DNA of 46,065 nt from Aquabacterium sp. (GTDB taxonomy: Bacteria > Pseudomonadota > Gammaproteobacteria > Burkholderiales > Burkholderiaceae_C), in the NCBI GenBank assembly GCA_030654395.1, contig JAURXM010000075.1:76274-122338 (forward strand), given 5' to 3'. A model generated the notes under the pieces. The model was not told where the DNA came from, did not search any database, and saw only the letters and a program-made list of their open reading frames with translations. The position numbers and the translations under genes were made by a program. Shown here one piece after another: positions 35,739 to 45,590 of the stretch. Within the stretch, counting starts at the first letter, position 1. Each line of letters begins with the position of its first letter.

Positions 35739-36425
35739 TCACGATGCCACTGGCAGCGGGTCCAAACTGCGCCACAGGTACCATGTACCCACGGTGCGAT
35801 ATGGCGCCCATCCTTCGGCGACGTCACGCGCTTCCGCACGTGAAACCGGCTCACCACTGAAGTGATTGATGCTGATCGCCTTGATCAAACCGGGGTCGTC
35901 AAGTGGCAGCACATTAGGCCGCATCAAGTAAAAAATAAGAAACATCTCGGCTGTCCAACGGCCGATACCACGGATGTCTATCAACTCTTCGATAATGGCC
36001 TCATCGCCCATCTCTTGCCATTGTCCAACGTGGACATGGCCTTCGTCGAAGTGTCTAGCCAAATCCCGCAGGTAGTCAACCTTGCGAGCCGACAAACCAA
36101 TCAACCGCAATGCTTCCGGGTCCTTGCCCAGCACGCCTTGCACGGACAAGGGCCCACGCAAAGCAGGTGACGGCTCATCAAACAGAGTCAACAAACGCGC
36201 CCAGACAGTCTGCGCTGATTTGATCGAGATTTGTTGGCTCACGATTGAACGCGCCAACGTGGTAAATGCATCGCCCTTGCTGTGCAGGCGCGCATGCCCA
36301 TGATCTTGGATCAACTTGCGCATGACACGGTCACGCTTGGACAAATGCTTACAAGCCTCATCCCAATACGCAGGCGTTACCAACGTGCCAAGCGCATCGG
36401 CATTGAATGCAGACAAAGAACCCAT
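35739..36425 (-). CDS. DNA-3-methyladenine glycosylase II-like (HhH-GPD family)
   Basis: Base-excision repair glycosylase of 228 residues related to the catalytic domain of AlkA, without the AlkA N-terminal domain. The helix-hairpin-helix reads [20 protein letters not shown]. The catalytic aspartate follows in the loop [16 protein letters not shown], and an upstream substrate-side helix is [20 protein letters not shown]. No Cys ligands for an iron-sulfur cluster are seen. Its ATG shares one base with the cysS stop (TAATG), and accA follows 31 bp later, so it is cotranscribed with both. Release of alkylated purines is the expected activity. Confidence 0.9.
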   Translation of the reverse strand: MGSLSAFNADALGTLVTPAYWDEACKHLSKRDRVMRKLIQDHGHARLHSKGDAFTTLARSIVSQQISIKSAQTVWARLLTLFDEPSPALRGPLSVQGVLGKDPEALRLIGLSARKVDYLRDLARHFDEGHVHVGQWQEMGDEAIIEELIDIRGIGRWTAEMFLIFYLMRPNVLPLDDPGLIKAISINHFSGEPVSRAEARDVAEGWAPYRTVGTWYLWRSLDPLPVAS

Positions 36426-37813
36426 TACACCTTCACCCAGGTGGTGCCTTGCGGTCGATCTTTCAACTCAATCCCGTGCTGAAGCAACTCGTCACGAATG
36501 CGATCGGCTTCAGCAAAGTTGCGAGCAGCCTTGGCTTGTGCCCGGACCACAATCATGGCCTCAATGGCCTCAGCACCCAATCCGCCGGGCACACCACCTT
36601 GCAAATACGCTGAAGGCACCTGCTGCAATATGCCCAACACGCCGCCCAAGGCCTTGAGAAGGCGAGCAGTCTCAGGCGATTGAGTGCGGTTGACTTCGGT
36701 CACCAAGTCAAACAAAACAGACACCGCGATGGGGGTATTGAAATCCTCGTCCATCGCGGCCTTGAATCTAGCGGCGTACGGGTTACCCCAATCGATGGTC
36801 AAGTCATCCGTGGCACTCAGATCGATCGCATCCAGCGCCGTGTACAGGCGTTGTAAACCACTGCGCGCATCATCCAAGCCTGCATCGCTGAAATTAAATG
36901 GACTGCGGTATTGCACCCGGAGCACAAAATAACGAATGGTCTCACCGTCGTAGCGCTTGAGCACATCACGAATGGTAAAGAAGTTGCCCAGCGACTTGGA
37001 CATCTTCTCGTTGTCCACATTCAAGAAGCCGTTATGCAACCAATAGTTAGCCAAAGGCTGACCTGTTGCGCCTTCGCTTTGCGCAATCTCGTTCTCATGA
37101 TGGGGGAACTGCAAGTCCAATCCGCCACCATGGATATCAAACTGATCACCCAGCAATGTGCAAGCCATGGCCGAGCACTCAATGTGCCAGCCCGGACGCC
37201 CAACGCCATACGCGGAGTCGTATTTGGCATCGTCAGGCTCTTCAGGTTTGGCGGCCTTCCAAAGCACAAAGTCAAGGGGATCTAGTTTGCCCTCGTCTAC
37301 CGCCACACGCTCACCGGCGCGAAGTTGGTCCAGCGATTTGCCTGACAACTTGCCGTAGCCTTCAAATTTGCGAACAGCGTAGTTCACATCGCCGTTCACA
37401 GCCCGGTACGCCAAGCCCTTGCCTTCAAGCTTGCCGATCAAATCGAGCATCTGCCCTACGTACTCGGTGGCCCGTGGCTCATGGGTTGGCGGCTCAATAC
37501 CCAAGGCAGAGATATCCTCGTGCATGGCAAGCGTCATCTCGTCAGTCAACTGCCGAATGGTGATGCCGCGCTCAACCGCACGCCGAATGATTTTGTCGTC
37601 GATGTCGGTGATGTTACGAACATAAGTTACCGCATAACCTGAGGCCTTCAGCCAACGCTGAACCACATCAAAAGACATCATCATGCGGGCGTGCCCGACA
37701 TGGCAAAGGTCATAGATCGTCATGCCGCACACATACATGCGAACCTGACCGGGCGTCATGGGAACAAAAGACTCGACCTGACGCGACAGGCTATTAAAAA
37801 CACGCAAACTCAT
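36425..37813 (-). CDS. cysS: Cysteinyl-tRNA synthetase
   Basis: Class Ia synthetase, 462 residues from the ATG at 37813. The N-terminus [20 protein letters not shown] leads to the zinc ligand C29 ([19 protein letters not shown]) and the HIGH motif in the form HVGH (residues 38-41). Zinc ligands in [20 protein letters not shown] and the adjacent [10 protein letters not shown] follow, then the KMSKS loop ([20 protein letters not shown]). The C-terminal tRNA-binding region includes [19 protein letters not shown]. It is divergent from the TPR gene with about 246 bp between. A minus-strand TATACT (37916-37911) is the best -10 there, without a good -35. Confidence 0.97.
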   Translation of the reverse strand: MSLRVFNSLSRQVESFVPMTPGQVRMYVCGMTIYDLCHVGHARMMMSFDVVQRWLKASGYAVTYVRNITDIDDKIIRRAVERGITIRQLTDEMTLAMHEDISALGIEPPTHEPRATEYVGQMLDLIGKLEGKGLAYRAVNGDVNYAVRKFEGYGKLSGKSLDQLRAGERVAVDEGKLDPLDFVLWKAAKPEEPDDAKYDSAYGVGRPGWHIECSAMACTLLGDQFDIHGGGLDLQFPHHENEIAQSEGATGQPLANYWLHNGFLNVDNEKMSKSLGNFFTIRDVLKRYDGETIRYFVLRVQYRSPFNFSDAGLDDARSGLQRLYTALDAIDLSATDDLTIDWGNPYAARFKAAMDEDFNTPIAVSVLFDLVTEVNRTQSPETARLLKALGGVLGILQQVPSAYLQGGVPGGLGAEAIEAMIVVRAQAKAARNFAEADRIRDELLQHGIELKDRPQGTTWVKV

Positions 37814-38059
37814 GGGCGTAAACAAAAGAGCCAGCAAGACTGCTGACCAAACAAACACAACACCTGATGCACGTCGTCAGGCGAGCGCACCGATCAGATA
37901 CAATTGAACGAGTATAGCGGCCCGACTGGAGCCAAGGGTGATTCTTAAGTCAGCCACACGTGTCGAACTGCTATTCTCAGGTGCTCTACGTTGCACCTCA
38001 TTACAACCAAGTTGGTACATCACTCCATGCAATCTGCTTCGCCACAAGTTCGACTCCGC

Positions 38060-39067
38060 ATGACGGCTTTTACCGCCAAATGCCTGGTTATTGCCGCACT
38101 GTCGGTTGCTGCCATGGGCGTTCGCGCCGACGACATTGGCGATGTTCAAAAGCTGCTAGCTGCGGGCAAAAACGTCGAGGCGCTGCAAAAAGCAGATCAG
38201 ATGCTAGCGAGCAAGCCACGAGACCCCATGATGCGTTTTTTGCGAGGCATCAGCCTGTCTCAAGCCGGACGCGCTGCCGAGGCCATCACCGCATTCACCA
38301 AGCTGACAGAAGATTTCCCTGAATTGCCTGAGCCATTCAACAATTTGGCCGTGCTGCACGCTCAGCAAGGTCAATACGACAAAGCCAGAACCGCACTGGA
38401 AATGGCCATTCGAACCAACCCAAGCTATGCAACCGCCTACGAGAATCTAGGCGATGTCTACGCAAAGCTGGCCAGCCAAGCCTACTCCAAGGCTTTGCAG
38501 ATTGATACCCGCTCTGCTGTCGCACCCAAGCTGGCCATGATCCGGGACATCTTCCCGAAAGAGCGCAACTCGATGGTGGCAGCAGCATCGCCAGCACCGA
38601 CTCCTACACCGGCACAGACCCATGCGCCGACACCCGCTCCTGCCGTTGCTGTCCCACCTGTTGTGGTTGCTGCAACCAAGCCAGTACCTGTCGTTGCCCC
38701 AGCCAAAGAACCCAAGTCACCTGATGCTGCAACGCAAGAGCGAGAAGTGGAGTCCGCACTCAAGGCTTGGGCTGATGCTTGGAGCAAAAAGGATCTTGAC
38801 GGTTATTTTGCTGCCTACGCCCCCAACTTCAACAGTGGCAAACCGCGCAAAGCTTGGGAGCAGGATCGACGTGACCGCATCAACGGCAAGCGCAGCATTT
38901 CTGTGAAGCTGTCAGACATCAAAGTAGCAATCGATGGCAGCAAAGCCACCGCTCGCTTCCATCAAGAATATAAGGCCGACAGCCTGAGTGTCAGCAGCGG
39001 CAAACGTGTTGAATTGGTTCGCAGCGGCAACAAATGGTTGATCACAAAGGAAAGCGCTGGCTCGTGA
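38060..39067 (+). CDS. Secreted TPR protein with Csd6-like NTF2 C-terminal domain
   Basis: About 335 residues from the ATG at 38060; earlier ATGs at 37991 and 38027 are possible but give a worse signal peptide. Order: signal peptide (MTAFTAKCLVIAALSVAAMG-VRA), about four tetratricopeptide-like repeats (ALQKADQMLASKPRDPMMRF, PFNNLAVLHAQQGQYDKART, AYENLGDVYAKLASQAYSKA), a Pro/Ala/Val-rich linker (residues about 172-220), and an NTF2-like domain (VESALKAWADAWSKKDLDGY, FAAYAPNF, ARFHQEYKAD). The next gene's protein ends in the same kind of domain. Together with that L,D-transpeptidase it is likely a periplasmic partner in peptidoglycan modification. No enzyme active site is visible. Confidence 0.82.
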   Translation: MTAFTAKCLVIAALSVAAMGVRADDIGDVQKLLAAGKNVEALQKADQMLASKPRDPMMRFLRGISLSQAGRAAEAITAFTKLTEDFPELPEPFNNLAVLHAQQGQYDKARTALEMAIRTNPSYATAYENLGDVYAKLASQAYSKALQIDTRSAVAPKLAMIRDIFPKERNSMVAAASPAPTPTPAQTHAPTPAPAVAVPPVVVAATKPVPVVAPAKEPKSPDAATQEREVESALKAWADAWSKKDLDGYFAAYAPNFNSGKPRKAWEQDRRDRINGKRSISVKLSDIKVAIDGSKATARFHQEYKADSLSVSSGKRVELVRSGNKWLITKESAGS

Positions 39068-39078
39068 TTTGTCGTGGT

Positions 39079-40344
39079 ATGCGTGCTGTGTTTTCTCGTC
39101 TATTGACGGGGCTGGTCGTTGGCTCGCTTTGCCTTAGCGTATGCCATGCGTCAGCCCGCGTTGCAAACAAGAAAACCGAACGCAACACAAACACATCATC
39201 AGCATCGCCCGCAGCCCCTGAACCACAAGCTCAATCCGCTTCGACTGAAATCCGCTTACTCGACATTTACCGCATGATCGGGGCGGGACAATCCAAACTG
39301 GCACTCGAAAAAGCACAATCCTTGGTCAAGGATGTGCCTAATTTCCAACTGGCTCAACTCGTCTACGGTGACTTGTTGCTAGCACGAACCAAGGCCTTGC
39401 CCAACATGGGCAGCGCCCCGGCAGACCTCGCCGCCAAAGCACCGCAGCGCCTAGATCAATTGCGAACGGAAGCCCGGCGCAGACTGCACGCACTCAGCGA
39501 GAGGCCGCGCCCAGGTGCTTTGCCCGCGCAATTCATCGAGCTGCCACCCACCACCAAACATGCCATTGCTGTTGACGCCAGCCGGTCTCGGCTATACCTC
39601 TTCGAGAACGGCCCCAACGGCCTTCAGCTCGTAGCAGACCACTATGCATCCTTAGGCCGTTTGGGCGCGGAGAAAAGCTTTGAAGGCGATCAACGCACAC
39701 CCTTGGGTGTGTATTACGTCACCAGTCGGCTAGATGCCCGCCAACTCACTTCGTTCTACGGCATTGGCGCGCTGCCTTTGAACTACCCAAACGAATACGA
39801 CAGACGACTGGGCCGCACAGGTGGCGGGATCTGGCTGCACGGCGTCCCGAACGACAGCTACGCACGCAGCCCCAACAGCACTGATGGCTGCGTCGTACTA
39901 GCCAATCCTGAGCTGCAATCCATCTTGAACCGCATACAACCCCGGCAAACGCCAGTGGTGATTGCGCAATCACTACAGTGGGTCACACCAACAAACAATG
40001 AGCCACAAAGGCGCAGCCTCAACAACCTCCTTGAAGGCTGGCGCGTAGCCAGAGCCAGCGGCGACCTCCCTCGCCTGATGTCGTTTTACTCACCGCAATT
40101 TACAAGCGGCACACGAAATCTAGGTAGCTGGCAGCAAATTTTAGAAAAAGAAGTGGCCCTGCAACACGGTAAGCCACTGCAACTCAAGGATGTATCGATC
40201 CTAGGTTGGACGGATAAAAGCGACATTTTAATAGTGACCTTTGGGGAAGTCTCCGATGGTCAACGTACGGGTGCAGTCAAACGTCAATACTGGGGCAAAG
40301 AGGGTGGCCTCTGGAAAATCTTCTATGAAGGGGTAATCGGATGA
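39079..40344 (+). CDS. L,D-transpeptidase/carboxypeptidase, Csd6-like three-domain type
   Basis: A YkuD-fold periplasmic enzyme of about 421 residues. It has a signal peptide (LLTGLVVGSLCLSVCHASA), a helical N-terminal domain (residues 55-150), the catalytic domain (IAVDASRSRLYLFENGPNGL, EGDQRTPLGVYYVTSRLD) and a C-terminal NTF2-like domain (residues 305-421, NLLEGWRVARASGDLPRLMS). The active site has H254 (GIWLHGVPNDS), S267 and C271 (NSTDGCVVLANPE). This layout matches H. pylori Csd6 and C. jejuni Pgp2, which trim tetrapeptides and determine cell shape; cross-linking activity is the alternative. GTG 39064, overlapping the previous stop, is another possible start. The ppiA start overlaps its stop (ATGA). 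Confidence 0.88.
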   Translation: MRAVFSRLLTGLVVGSLCLSVCHASARVANKKTERNTNTSSASPAAPEPQAQSASTEIRLLDIYRMIGAGQSKLALEKAQSLVKDVPNFQLAQLVYGDLLLARTKALPNMGSAPADLAAKAPQRLDQLRTEARRRLHALSERPRPGALPAQFIELPPTTKHAIAVDASRSRLYLFENGPNGLQLVADHYASLGRLGAEKSFEGDQRTPLGVYYVTSRLDARQLTSFYGIGALPLNYPNEYDRRLGRTGGGIWLHGVPNDSYARSPNSTDGCVVLANPELQSILNRIQPRQTPVVIAQSLQWVTPTNNEPQRRSLNNLLEGWRVARASGDLPRLMSFYSPQFTSGTRNLGSWQQILEKEVALQHGKPLQLKDVSILGWTDKSDILIVTFGEVSDGQRTGAVKRQYWGKEGGLWKIFYEGVIG

Positions 40345-40904
40345 TCAAACAATCCATGCAGCTGCTGCTGACCGCAGTGGTGCTGTGCTCAGCTCAATGG
40401 GCACACGCCCAGAACGTCAAAATTACCACCAGCATGGGCGATATCGTCGTTCAACTGGATGCCGCCAAGTCACCCAAGACTGTCACGAACTTCATTCAAT
40501 ACGTGAAGTCCGGGCACTATAACGGCACCATTTTTCACCGTGTGATCCCTACATTCATGGTGCAAGGCGGCGGCATGACGCCTGACATGAAAGAAAAGCC
40601 CACACGCCCCCCCATTGTGCTTGAAAGCCACAATGGCCTGAGCAACATGCGCGGCACAGTGTCCATGGCCCGCACCAACGTGCCGGACTCAGCGACGGCG
40701 CAGTTTTTCATCAACGTGAAAGACAACGAATTCTTAGATGCCTCACGCTCACCGGATGGCAACGGCTATGCCGTGTTTGGCAAGGTCATTCAAGGCATGG
40801 ACGTTGTCGATAAAATCCGCAACGTTGACACCGGCCAGCGAGGTCCTCATAGCGACGTGCCCGTACAACCCGTCCTCATTAAACAAGCAACCATTGAGAA
40901 ATAA
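40341..40904 (+). CDS. ppiA: Periplasmic peptidyl-prolyl cis-trans isomerase, cyclophilin type
   Basis: A 187-residue cyclophilin with a signal peptide (MQLLLTAVVLCSAQWAHA, cleavage before QNVKI). Catalytic and substrate-binding residues lie in HYNGTIFHRVIPTFMVQGGG, GLSNMRGTVSMARTNVPDSA and TAQFFINVKDNEFLD; YAVFGKVIQGMDVVDKI closes the fold. Start overlaps the transpeptidase stop by four bases. It probably assists folding of envelope proteins such as the upstream transpeptidase. Immediately followed by a cytoplasmic paralogue. Confidence 0.94.
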   Translation: MIKQSMQLLLTAVVLCSAQWAHAQNVKITTSMGDIVVQLDAAKSPKTVTNFIQYVKSGHYNGTIFHRVIPTFMVQGGGMTPDMKEKPTRPPIVLESHNGLSNMRGTVSMARTNVPDSATAQFFINVKDNEFLDASRSPDGNGYAVFGKVIQGMDVVDKIRNVDTGQRGPHSDVPVQPVLIKQATIEK

Positions 40905-40907
40905 GTC

Positions 40908-41408
40908 ATGACAAAAACCGTTGAACTCCAAACAACCGTCGGCGTAATTCGCCTAGAACTTGATGACGTCAAGGCACCAGTAACCGTTGCAAACTTCCTT
41001 GAGTATGTCAACAGCGGTCACTACGATGGCACCGTATTCCATCGCGTCATCAAGGGCTTCATGATTCAGGGTGGCGGCTTTGAAGTCGGCATGAAACAAA
41101 AAGCCACCAAGGGCGAGATCGCAAACGAAGCCAACAATGGCCTCAAGAACGACCGCTACACCGTGGCCATGGCGCGCACCAGTGCACCGCACTCTGCCAG
41201 CGCACAATTTTTCATCAACGGCACGGACAACGACTTCCTGAACCACAAGTCAGAAACATCACAAGGCTGGGGCTATGCCGTGTTCGGCAAAGTGGTTGCT
41301 GGCACTGACGTGGTTGATCAACTTGAAAAGGTCAAAACAGGTCGCAAAGGTGGACATGACGACGTGCCAGTTGAAGACGTGTTGATCACCAAAGCTGTTG
41401 AAGTTTAA
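40908..41408 (+). CDS. ppiB: Cytoplasmic peptidyl-prolyl cis-trans isomerase, cyclophilin type
   Basis: A 166-residue cyclophilin without signal peptide, starting three bases after ppiA. Motifs are [55 protein letters not shown] and [20 protein letters not shown]. It is clearly paralogous to the upstream gene but shows the bacterial PpiB pattern. The adjacent pair looks like an old tandem duplication with split localisation, common in Burkholderiales. Confidence 0.95.
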   Translation: MTKTVELQTTVGVIRLELDDVKAPVTVANFLEYVNSGHYDGTVFHRVIKGFMIQGGGFEVGMKQKATKGEIANEANNGLKNDRYTVAMARTSAPHSASAQFFINGTDNDFLNHKSETSQGWGYAVFGKVVAGTDVVDQLEKVKTGRKGGHDDVPVEDVLITKAVEV

Positions 41409-41409
41409 G

Positions 41410-42192
41410 GTGCTGGGGAAGCCGCCCTTCCCTGCTATTGATCGGATACCGGCACCGACTTCGTGGCGTTGTATCGAGTTCATATCCGATCTGCACCTGC
41501 ACGAGGGAGCGTCGCGAACCACGCAGGCGCTCGCGGACTATCTCAGCAGTACAACGGCTGACGCCGTGCTCATCTTGGGTGACTTGTTTGAAGCTTGGGT
41601 TGGCGATGACATGCGCAGCCAAGCCTACGAATCACATTGCGTACGCATCCTCGCCCAAGCAGGCCAGCGGCTGCACTTGGGCGTGATGGTGGGGAACCGC
41701 GACTTCTTGCTTGGCGATGCAATGCTGCAAGACTGCCACGCGCACAAGCTGATTGACCCAACTGTGCTTGAGGCTTGGGGGCAAAGTGCTCTGCTGATCC
41801 ATGGTGACGCCCTGTGCCTAGCTGACACTGACTATCTTGGCTTTCGAAACCAAGTGAGGCAAGCAAGTTGGCAGCAGGCATTTCTTGCTAGCCCACTCGA
41901 AGCACGTCTAGCGCAAGCTCGGCAGATGCGTGCAGCCAGCCAAGCGCATCAGCAAAATCAAACTGACATGACGTGGGCTGATGTAGATGAAATAGCGGCA
42001 GGAAACTGGATGCAGTCCGCCAAAGCCGAGCATCTGATCCACGGACACACCCACAGGCCGCAAGACCAAATATTTGGCCCAGAGGGTGCCATGCGTCATG
42101 TTCTCAGTGATTGGGATCTTGACCATGCTGCACCTCGTGCAGAGGTGCTCCGATGGACTGTTGACGGTTTTAGTCGCATCAAACTGAGCTGA
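41410..42192 (+). CDS. lpxH: UDP-2,3-diacylglucosamine diphosphatase
   Basis: Fourth step of lipid A synthesis: hydrolyses UDP-2,3-diacylglucosamine to lipid X and UMP at the inner face of the membrane. Calcineurin-like metal-binding motifs: EFISDLHLHEG, LILGDLFEAWVGDD, VMVGNRDFLLG, LLIHGDALCLADTDYLGFRN and LIHGHTHRPQDQ. About 260 residues from the GTG at 41410, which lies one base after the ppiB stop; a TTG at 41398 is the alternative. It has a longer N-terminus than E. coli LpxH. Last gene of the TPR-transpeptidase-ppiA-ppiB-lpxH operon, ending at a strong terminator. Confidence 0.94.
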   Translation: MLGKPPFPAIDRIPAPTSWRCIEFISDLHLHEGASRTTQALADYLSSTTADAVLILGDLFEAWVGDDMRSQAYESHCVRILAQAGQRLHLGVMVGNRDFLLGDAMLQDCHAHKLIDPTVLEAWGQSALLIHGDALCLADTDYLGFRNQVRQASWQQAFLASPLEARLAQARQMRAASQAHQQNQTDMTWADVDEIAAGNWMQSAKAEHLIHGHTHRPQDQIFGPEGAMRHVLSDWDLDHAAPRAEVLRWTVDGFSRIKLS

Positions 42193-42237
42193 TCAATCAC
42201 AGCCCCAATAGACGCGCAAATAAGAAAGCGCGCAAAG

Positions 42238-42267
42238 AAAAGGCCGGTAGCGATACCGGCCTTTTTT
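42238..42267. terminator. Bidirectional terminator between lpxH and clpA
   Basis: The stem AAAGGCCGGTA / TACCGGCCTTT with a GCGA loop (centre at 42251) is followed by TTTTTT on the plus strand and preceded by AAAGAAAAGG. It ends the lpxH operon and probably the convergent clpA transcript. Confidence 0.88.
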
Positions 42268-42289
42268 ATCTCAAGCAACACTCACCGCA

Positions 42290-44608
42290 TCATTCTGCTG
42301 TGGCGGCCTCAGGTTTGGTTTTATCGCTCTTTTTGTTGGGCTGAATGTCGAGCTTGACCTCAGCCTCGCCTTGCGCGTTGTGAGCCACATCAACAGTCAA
42401 GCGACCGCCATCGACCAAGCGCCCAAACAGCAATTCGTCTGCCAAGGCACGGCGAATCGTGTCCTGAATCAGGCGCTGCATTGGGCGAGCCCCCATCAGA
42501 GGATCAAAGCCGTGCTTGCCCAAGTGTTTGCGCAGCGCATCAGTGAAGGTCACCTCCACCTTCTTCTCGACAAGCTGACTCTCAAGTTGCAGCAAGAACT
42601 TATCGACCACCCGCAGAATGATGTCCTCATCGAGCGCCTTGAATCCGACGATGGCATCGAGACGGTTGCGGAACTCCGGCGTGAACAGCCTTTTGATGTC
42701 GACCATTTCATCACCCAACTGCCGTGAGTTTGTGAAGCCAATGGTTGACTTTTGCAAGGTCTCGGCGCCCGCATTGGTCGTCATGATGATCAACACATTA
42801 CGGAAGTCGGCTTTGCGGCCATTGTTGTCCGTCAAGGTGCCATGATCCATGACCTGCAGCAAGATGTTGAAAACGTCTGGGTGCGCTTTCTCGATCTCAT
42901 CCAGCAACAGGACGGCATGAGGCTTCTTGGACACGGCCTCTGTCAGCAAGCCACCTTGGTCAAAACCGACATAACCAGGAGGGGCGCCAATCAGGCGGCT
43001 CACAGCATGGCGCTCCATGTACTCGGACATGTCAAAGCGCACTAACTCAATGCCCAAGATGTAGGCAAGTTGTTTAGCGACTTCGGTCTTGCCGACACCG
43101 GTTGGGCCACTGAACAAGAAGGAGCCAATCGGCTTATCTGGGCGACCCAAACCCGAACGCGCCATTTTGATGGCAGACGACAAGGCCTCAATGGCTGCAT
43201 CCTGACCAAAGACCACGCTCTTTAAATCGCGATCTAGGGTCTTGAGTTTGGATCTGTCATCGCTGGACACGCTGGCGGAAGGTACACGTGCGATCTTGGC
43301 AACGATGTCTTCCACTTCAGCTCGTGTGATGGTCTTCTTTTGCTTGCTCTTGGGCAGAATGCGTTGCGCAGCACCCGCCTCATCGATCACATCAATGGCC
43401 TTGTCAGGCAAATGGCGGTCGTTGATGAATTTGGCTGACAACTCAGCCGCTGCTTGCAAAGCACCCAAAGCGTATTTCACGCTGTGATGCTCTTCAAATC
43501 GCGACTTCAAGCCTTTGAGAATCTCGACGGTTTGCTCGACCGAAGGTTCAGGCACTTCAACCTTCTGGAACCGGCGAGACAAAGCCGCATCTTTTTCGAA
43601 GATCCCACGGTACTCGGTGAAGGTCGTCGCGCCAATGCACTTCATCTGCCCCGAGCTGAGTGCTGGTTTGAGCAAGTTGCTGGCGTCCAAGGTGCCACCT
43701 GAAGCGGCTCCTGCACCAATCAGCGTATGGATCTCGTCGATGAACAGCACGGAGCCTGGCTGATCTTTGAGTTGTTTGATCACGGCCTTCAAACGCTGCT
43801 CGAAGTCACCACGGTATTTGGTACCGGCCAGCAAAGCGCCCATGTCGAGAGAATAGACCTCTGCGTCAGCCAAGACATCGGGCACATCTTTTTGCGTGAT
43901 GCGCCATGCCAAGCCTTCGGCAATGGCTGTCTTGCCGACACCAGCCTCGCCAACCAACAATGGATTGTTTTTTCGGCGACGGCACAAAACCTGGATCACG
44001 CGCTCAACCTCGGTATCGCGGCCGATCAGCGGATCAATCTTGCCTTCGCGGGCCAATTGATTGAGGTTTTGGGTGTACTGCTCAAGCGGAGACGCCTTGG
44101 CTTCGGCTTCCTCTTTCTCGGCCTCAACTTGGCCAGATTCAGAGGCCGCTTTTGCTGCCTCTGGTGTATCTGCCTTGCGAATGCCATGCGCAATGAAATT
44201 AACCACATCAAGACGAGTGACGCCCTGCTGATGCAGGTAGTACACGGCATGAGAGTCTTTTTCACCAAAAATCGCAACCAGCACGTTCGCGCCTGTCACT
44301 TCCTTTTTGGCGCTGCCAGATGACTGGACATGCATGATCGCCCGCTGGATGACACGCTGGAATCCCAAGGTAGGTTGGGTGTCCACTTCGTCGGTGCCGC
44401 CAACCGTGGGGGTGTTATCCCTAACGAATTGGTCCAAATTTTTGCGCAGCTCGTCTAAATTAGCGGCGCACGCTTTCAACACCTCGGAAGCGGAGGGGTT
44501 GTCCGTCAGGGCCAGCAGCAGATGTTCCACCGTGATGAATTCATGGCGTTGCTGACGGGCCTCGACGAAGGCCATGTGCAAACTCACTTCCAACTCTTGC
44601 GCAATCAT
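42290..44608 (-). CDS. clpA: ATP-dependent Clp protease ATP-binding subunit ClpA
   Basis: Hexameric AAA+ unfoldase delivering substrates to ClpP. The 772-residue protein starts at the ATG at 44608 (GGAG five bases upstream). It has the ClpS-binding repeat N-domain ([28 protein letters not shown]-like [12 protein letters not shown]), D1 Walker [20 protein letters not shown], Walker [15 protein letters not shown], and D2 Walker [21 protein letters not shown] with [15 protein letters not shown]. The ClpP-docking loop is STIGFTNSR (IGF). A Lys/Glu-rich tail ([15 protein letters not shown]) ends it. Its start overlaps the clpS stop by four bases (ATGA). Confidence 0.97.
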   Translation of the reverse strand: MIAQELEVSLHMAFVEARQQRHEFITVEHLLLALTDNPSASEVLKACAANLDELRKNLDQFVRDNTPTVGGTDEVDTQPTLGFQRVIQRAIMHVQSSGSAKKEVTGANVLVAIFGEKDSHAVYYLHQQGVTRLDVVNFIAHGIRKADTPEAAKAASESGQVEAEKEEAEAKASPLEQYTQNLNQLAREGKIDPLIGRDTEVERVIQVLCRRRKNNPLLVGEAGVGKTAIAEGLAWRITQKDVPDVLADAEVYSLDMGALLAGTKYRGDFEQRLKAVIKQLKDQPGSVLFIDEIHTLIGAGAASGGTLDASNLLKPALSSGQMKCIGATTFTEYRGIFEKDAALSRRFQKVEVPEPSVEQTVEILKGLKSRFEEHHSVKYALGALQAAAELSAKFINDRHLPDKAIDVIDEAGAAQRILPKSKQKKTITRAEVEDIVAKIARVPSASVSSDDRSKLKTLDRDLKSVVFGQDAAIEALSSAIKMARSGLGRPDKPIGSFLFSGPTGVGKTEVAKQLAYILGIELVRFDMSEYMERHAVSRLIGAPPGYVGFDQGGLLTEAVSKKPHAVLLLDEIEKAHPDVFNILLQVMDHGTLTDNNGRKADFRNVLIIMTTNAGAETLQKSTIGFTNSRQLGDEMVDIKRLFTPEFRNRLDAIVGFKALDEDIILRVVDKFLLQLESQLVEKKVEVTFTDALRKHLGKHGFDPLMGARPMQRLIQDTIRRALADELLFGRLVDGGRLTVDVAHNAQGEAEVKLDIQPNKKSDKTKPEAATAE

Positions 44609-44958
44609 GCGGTCTCCAAGATGCACTGAAGGGGGTGCCCGGCTTGGCGGGCGGCGGCAAGAACAAGTTCGACCTTGGTGGCCGCGACGTCTTTGGTGTA
44701 GACGCCACACACACCACGGCCATCGTGGTGGATTTTTAGCATGATTTGCGTTGCCGATTCGAGATCGTGGCGGAAATGCTCGAGCAATACGAGCACAACG
44801 AACTCCATTGGCGTGAAATCGTCATTGAGCATCACGACTTGATACAGCTTGGGAGGCTCTAGCGCCGTATCTAGCTTTTCAGCGACGGTCGCGCCCAGCC
44901 CATCATCCGCCGGCCCAGTGGGCTTGGCGGATGACAAGGTTTGAAACGATTTGGTCAT
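44605..44958 (-). CDS. clpS: ATP-dependent Clp protease adaptor ClpS
   Basis: N-degron adaptor that delivers substrates with bulky N-terminal residues to ClpAP. The 117-residue protein has an N-terminal extension of about 35 residues and the conserved core: [20 protein letters not shown] (substrate pocket with N-D-D), [40 protein letters not shown] and the C-terminal [15 protein letters not shown]. Overlaps clpA by four bases. There is no Shine-Dalgarno, and a TAGAAT lies at 44971-44966, so the mRNA may be leaderless. Confidence 0.96.
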   Translation of the reverse strand: MTKSFQTLSSAKPTGPADDGLGATVAEKLDTALEPPKLYQVVMLNDDFTPMEFVVLVLLEHFRHDLESATQIMLKIHHDGRGVCGVYTKDVAATKVELVLAAARQAGHPLQCILETA

Positions 44959-44965
44959 GAAAACA

Positions 44966-44995
44966 ATTCTACGAGAGGTGCTGCGCTACTGTCTC
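44966..44995 (-). promoter_or_regulatory. Promoter for clpS-clpA with very short leader
   Basis: On the minus strand GAGACA (44995-44990) and TAGAAT (44971-44966) are 18 bases apart. A start site 6-8 bases downstream of the -10 coincides with the A of the clpS ATG at 44958. Confidence 0.45.
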
Positions 44996-45159
44996 AGCAT
45001 CTTGGGGCGTACAGCCCCGGTTCAAGGGTAGGAATTTCACTGCAGACACCTGCTTATTTCTCAAACCAAACTAGTGAACGGCCAGCCAAGCGGCCCCAAA
45101 TTGGTTCACCGTACGAAAAAACACACACATTTAGCAATGCTTTTGGTGCACTGCAGCAC

Positions 45160-45188
45160 TTGACAGCGTGCGCATACCGGCTGAAAAT
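45160..45188 (+). promoter_or_regulatory. Promoter for the cold-shock protein gene
   Basis: A perfect TTGACA (45160-45165) and GAAAAT (45183-45188) are separated by 17 bases. The start would be near 45195, giving a short leader of about 22 bases that contains the CAGGAGG ribosome-binding site. That is much shorter than the long cold-sensing leader of E. coli cspA. A further upstream start cannot be excluded. Confidence 0.6.
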
Positions 45189-45216
45189 CTGTGCACAAAT
45201 TCACAGGAGGGGCAGT

Positions 45217-45510
45217 ATGGCCACAGGCACTGTCAAATGGTTCAACGACGCCAAGGGGTTTGGCTTCATTGATCCTGATCAAGGCGAGGGTGATGTTTTC
45301 GCCCATTTTTCAGCCATCCAAATGGACGGTTTCCGCACGCTAAAACAAGGCTCCAAGGTTCAATACGAGCTTGTTGCAGGCCCCAAAGGGATGCTTGCGC
45401 AAAACATACAAGCAATCGAAGGCCAACCTGATGCCGAGACTGCTCATGATGCACTCAGCGACCTGCACTTTCGAGATCACAGCGCAACTAGTCAGAACTT
45501 GCCTCACTGA
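45217..45510 (+). CDS. Cold-shock domain protein with C-terminal extension
   Basis: A 97-residue CspA-family RNA chaperone. The start at 45217 has a strong CAGGAGG site. The cold-shock domain has RNP1 KGFGFIDPD and RNP2 VFAHFSAI, starting [18 protein letters not shown]. The domain ends near residue 68 ([12 protein letters not shown]). The remaining 29 residues are acidic and His/Ser-rich ([20 protein letters not shown]), not part of the usual 67-70-residue fold. The frame is open far upstream, but that part is non-coding by composition. A terminator follows. Confidence 0.94.
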   Translation: MATGTVKWFNDAKGFGFIDPDQGEGDVFAHFSAIQMDGFRTLKQGSKVQYELVAGPKGMLAQNIQAIEGQPDAETAHDALSDLHFRDHSATSQNLPH

Positions 45511-45553
45511 TTCAGTGCAGTTTATACAGGCTTGATCAGATTCGAGCCGACTT

Positions 45554-45590
45554 AACAAAAAAGCCTGCTATTCAAGCAGGCTTTTTTGTT
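45554..45590 (+). terminator. Intrinsic terminator after the cold-shock gene
   Basis: A 15-bp perfect stem AACAAAAAAGCCTGC / GCAGGCTTTTTTGTT (45554-45568 with 45576-45590), seven-base loop, with a T6 run on the plus strand. Confidence 0.92.

Noticed and set aside
44959..45216. Long cold-sensing leader RNA for the cold-shock gene
   Set aside because: A perfect TTGACA promoter lies only about 57 bases before the start codon, so the leader is probably short. The clpS promoter occupies part of the remaining space.
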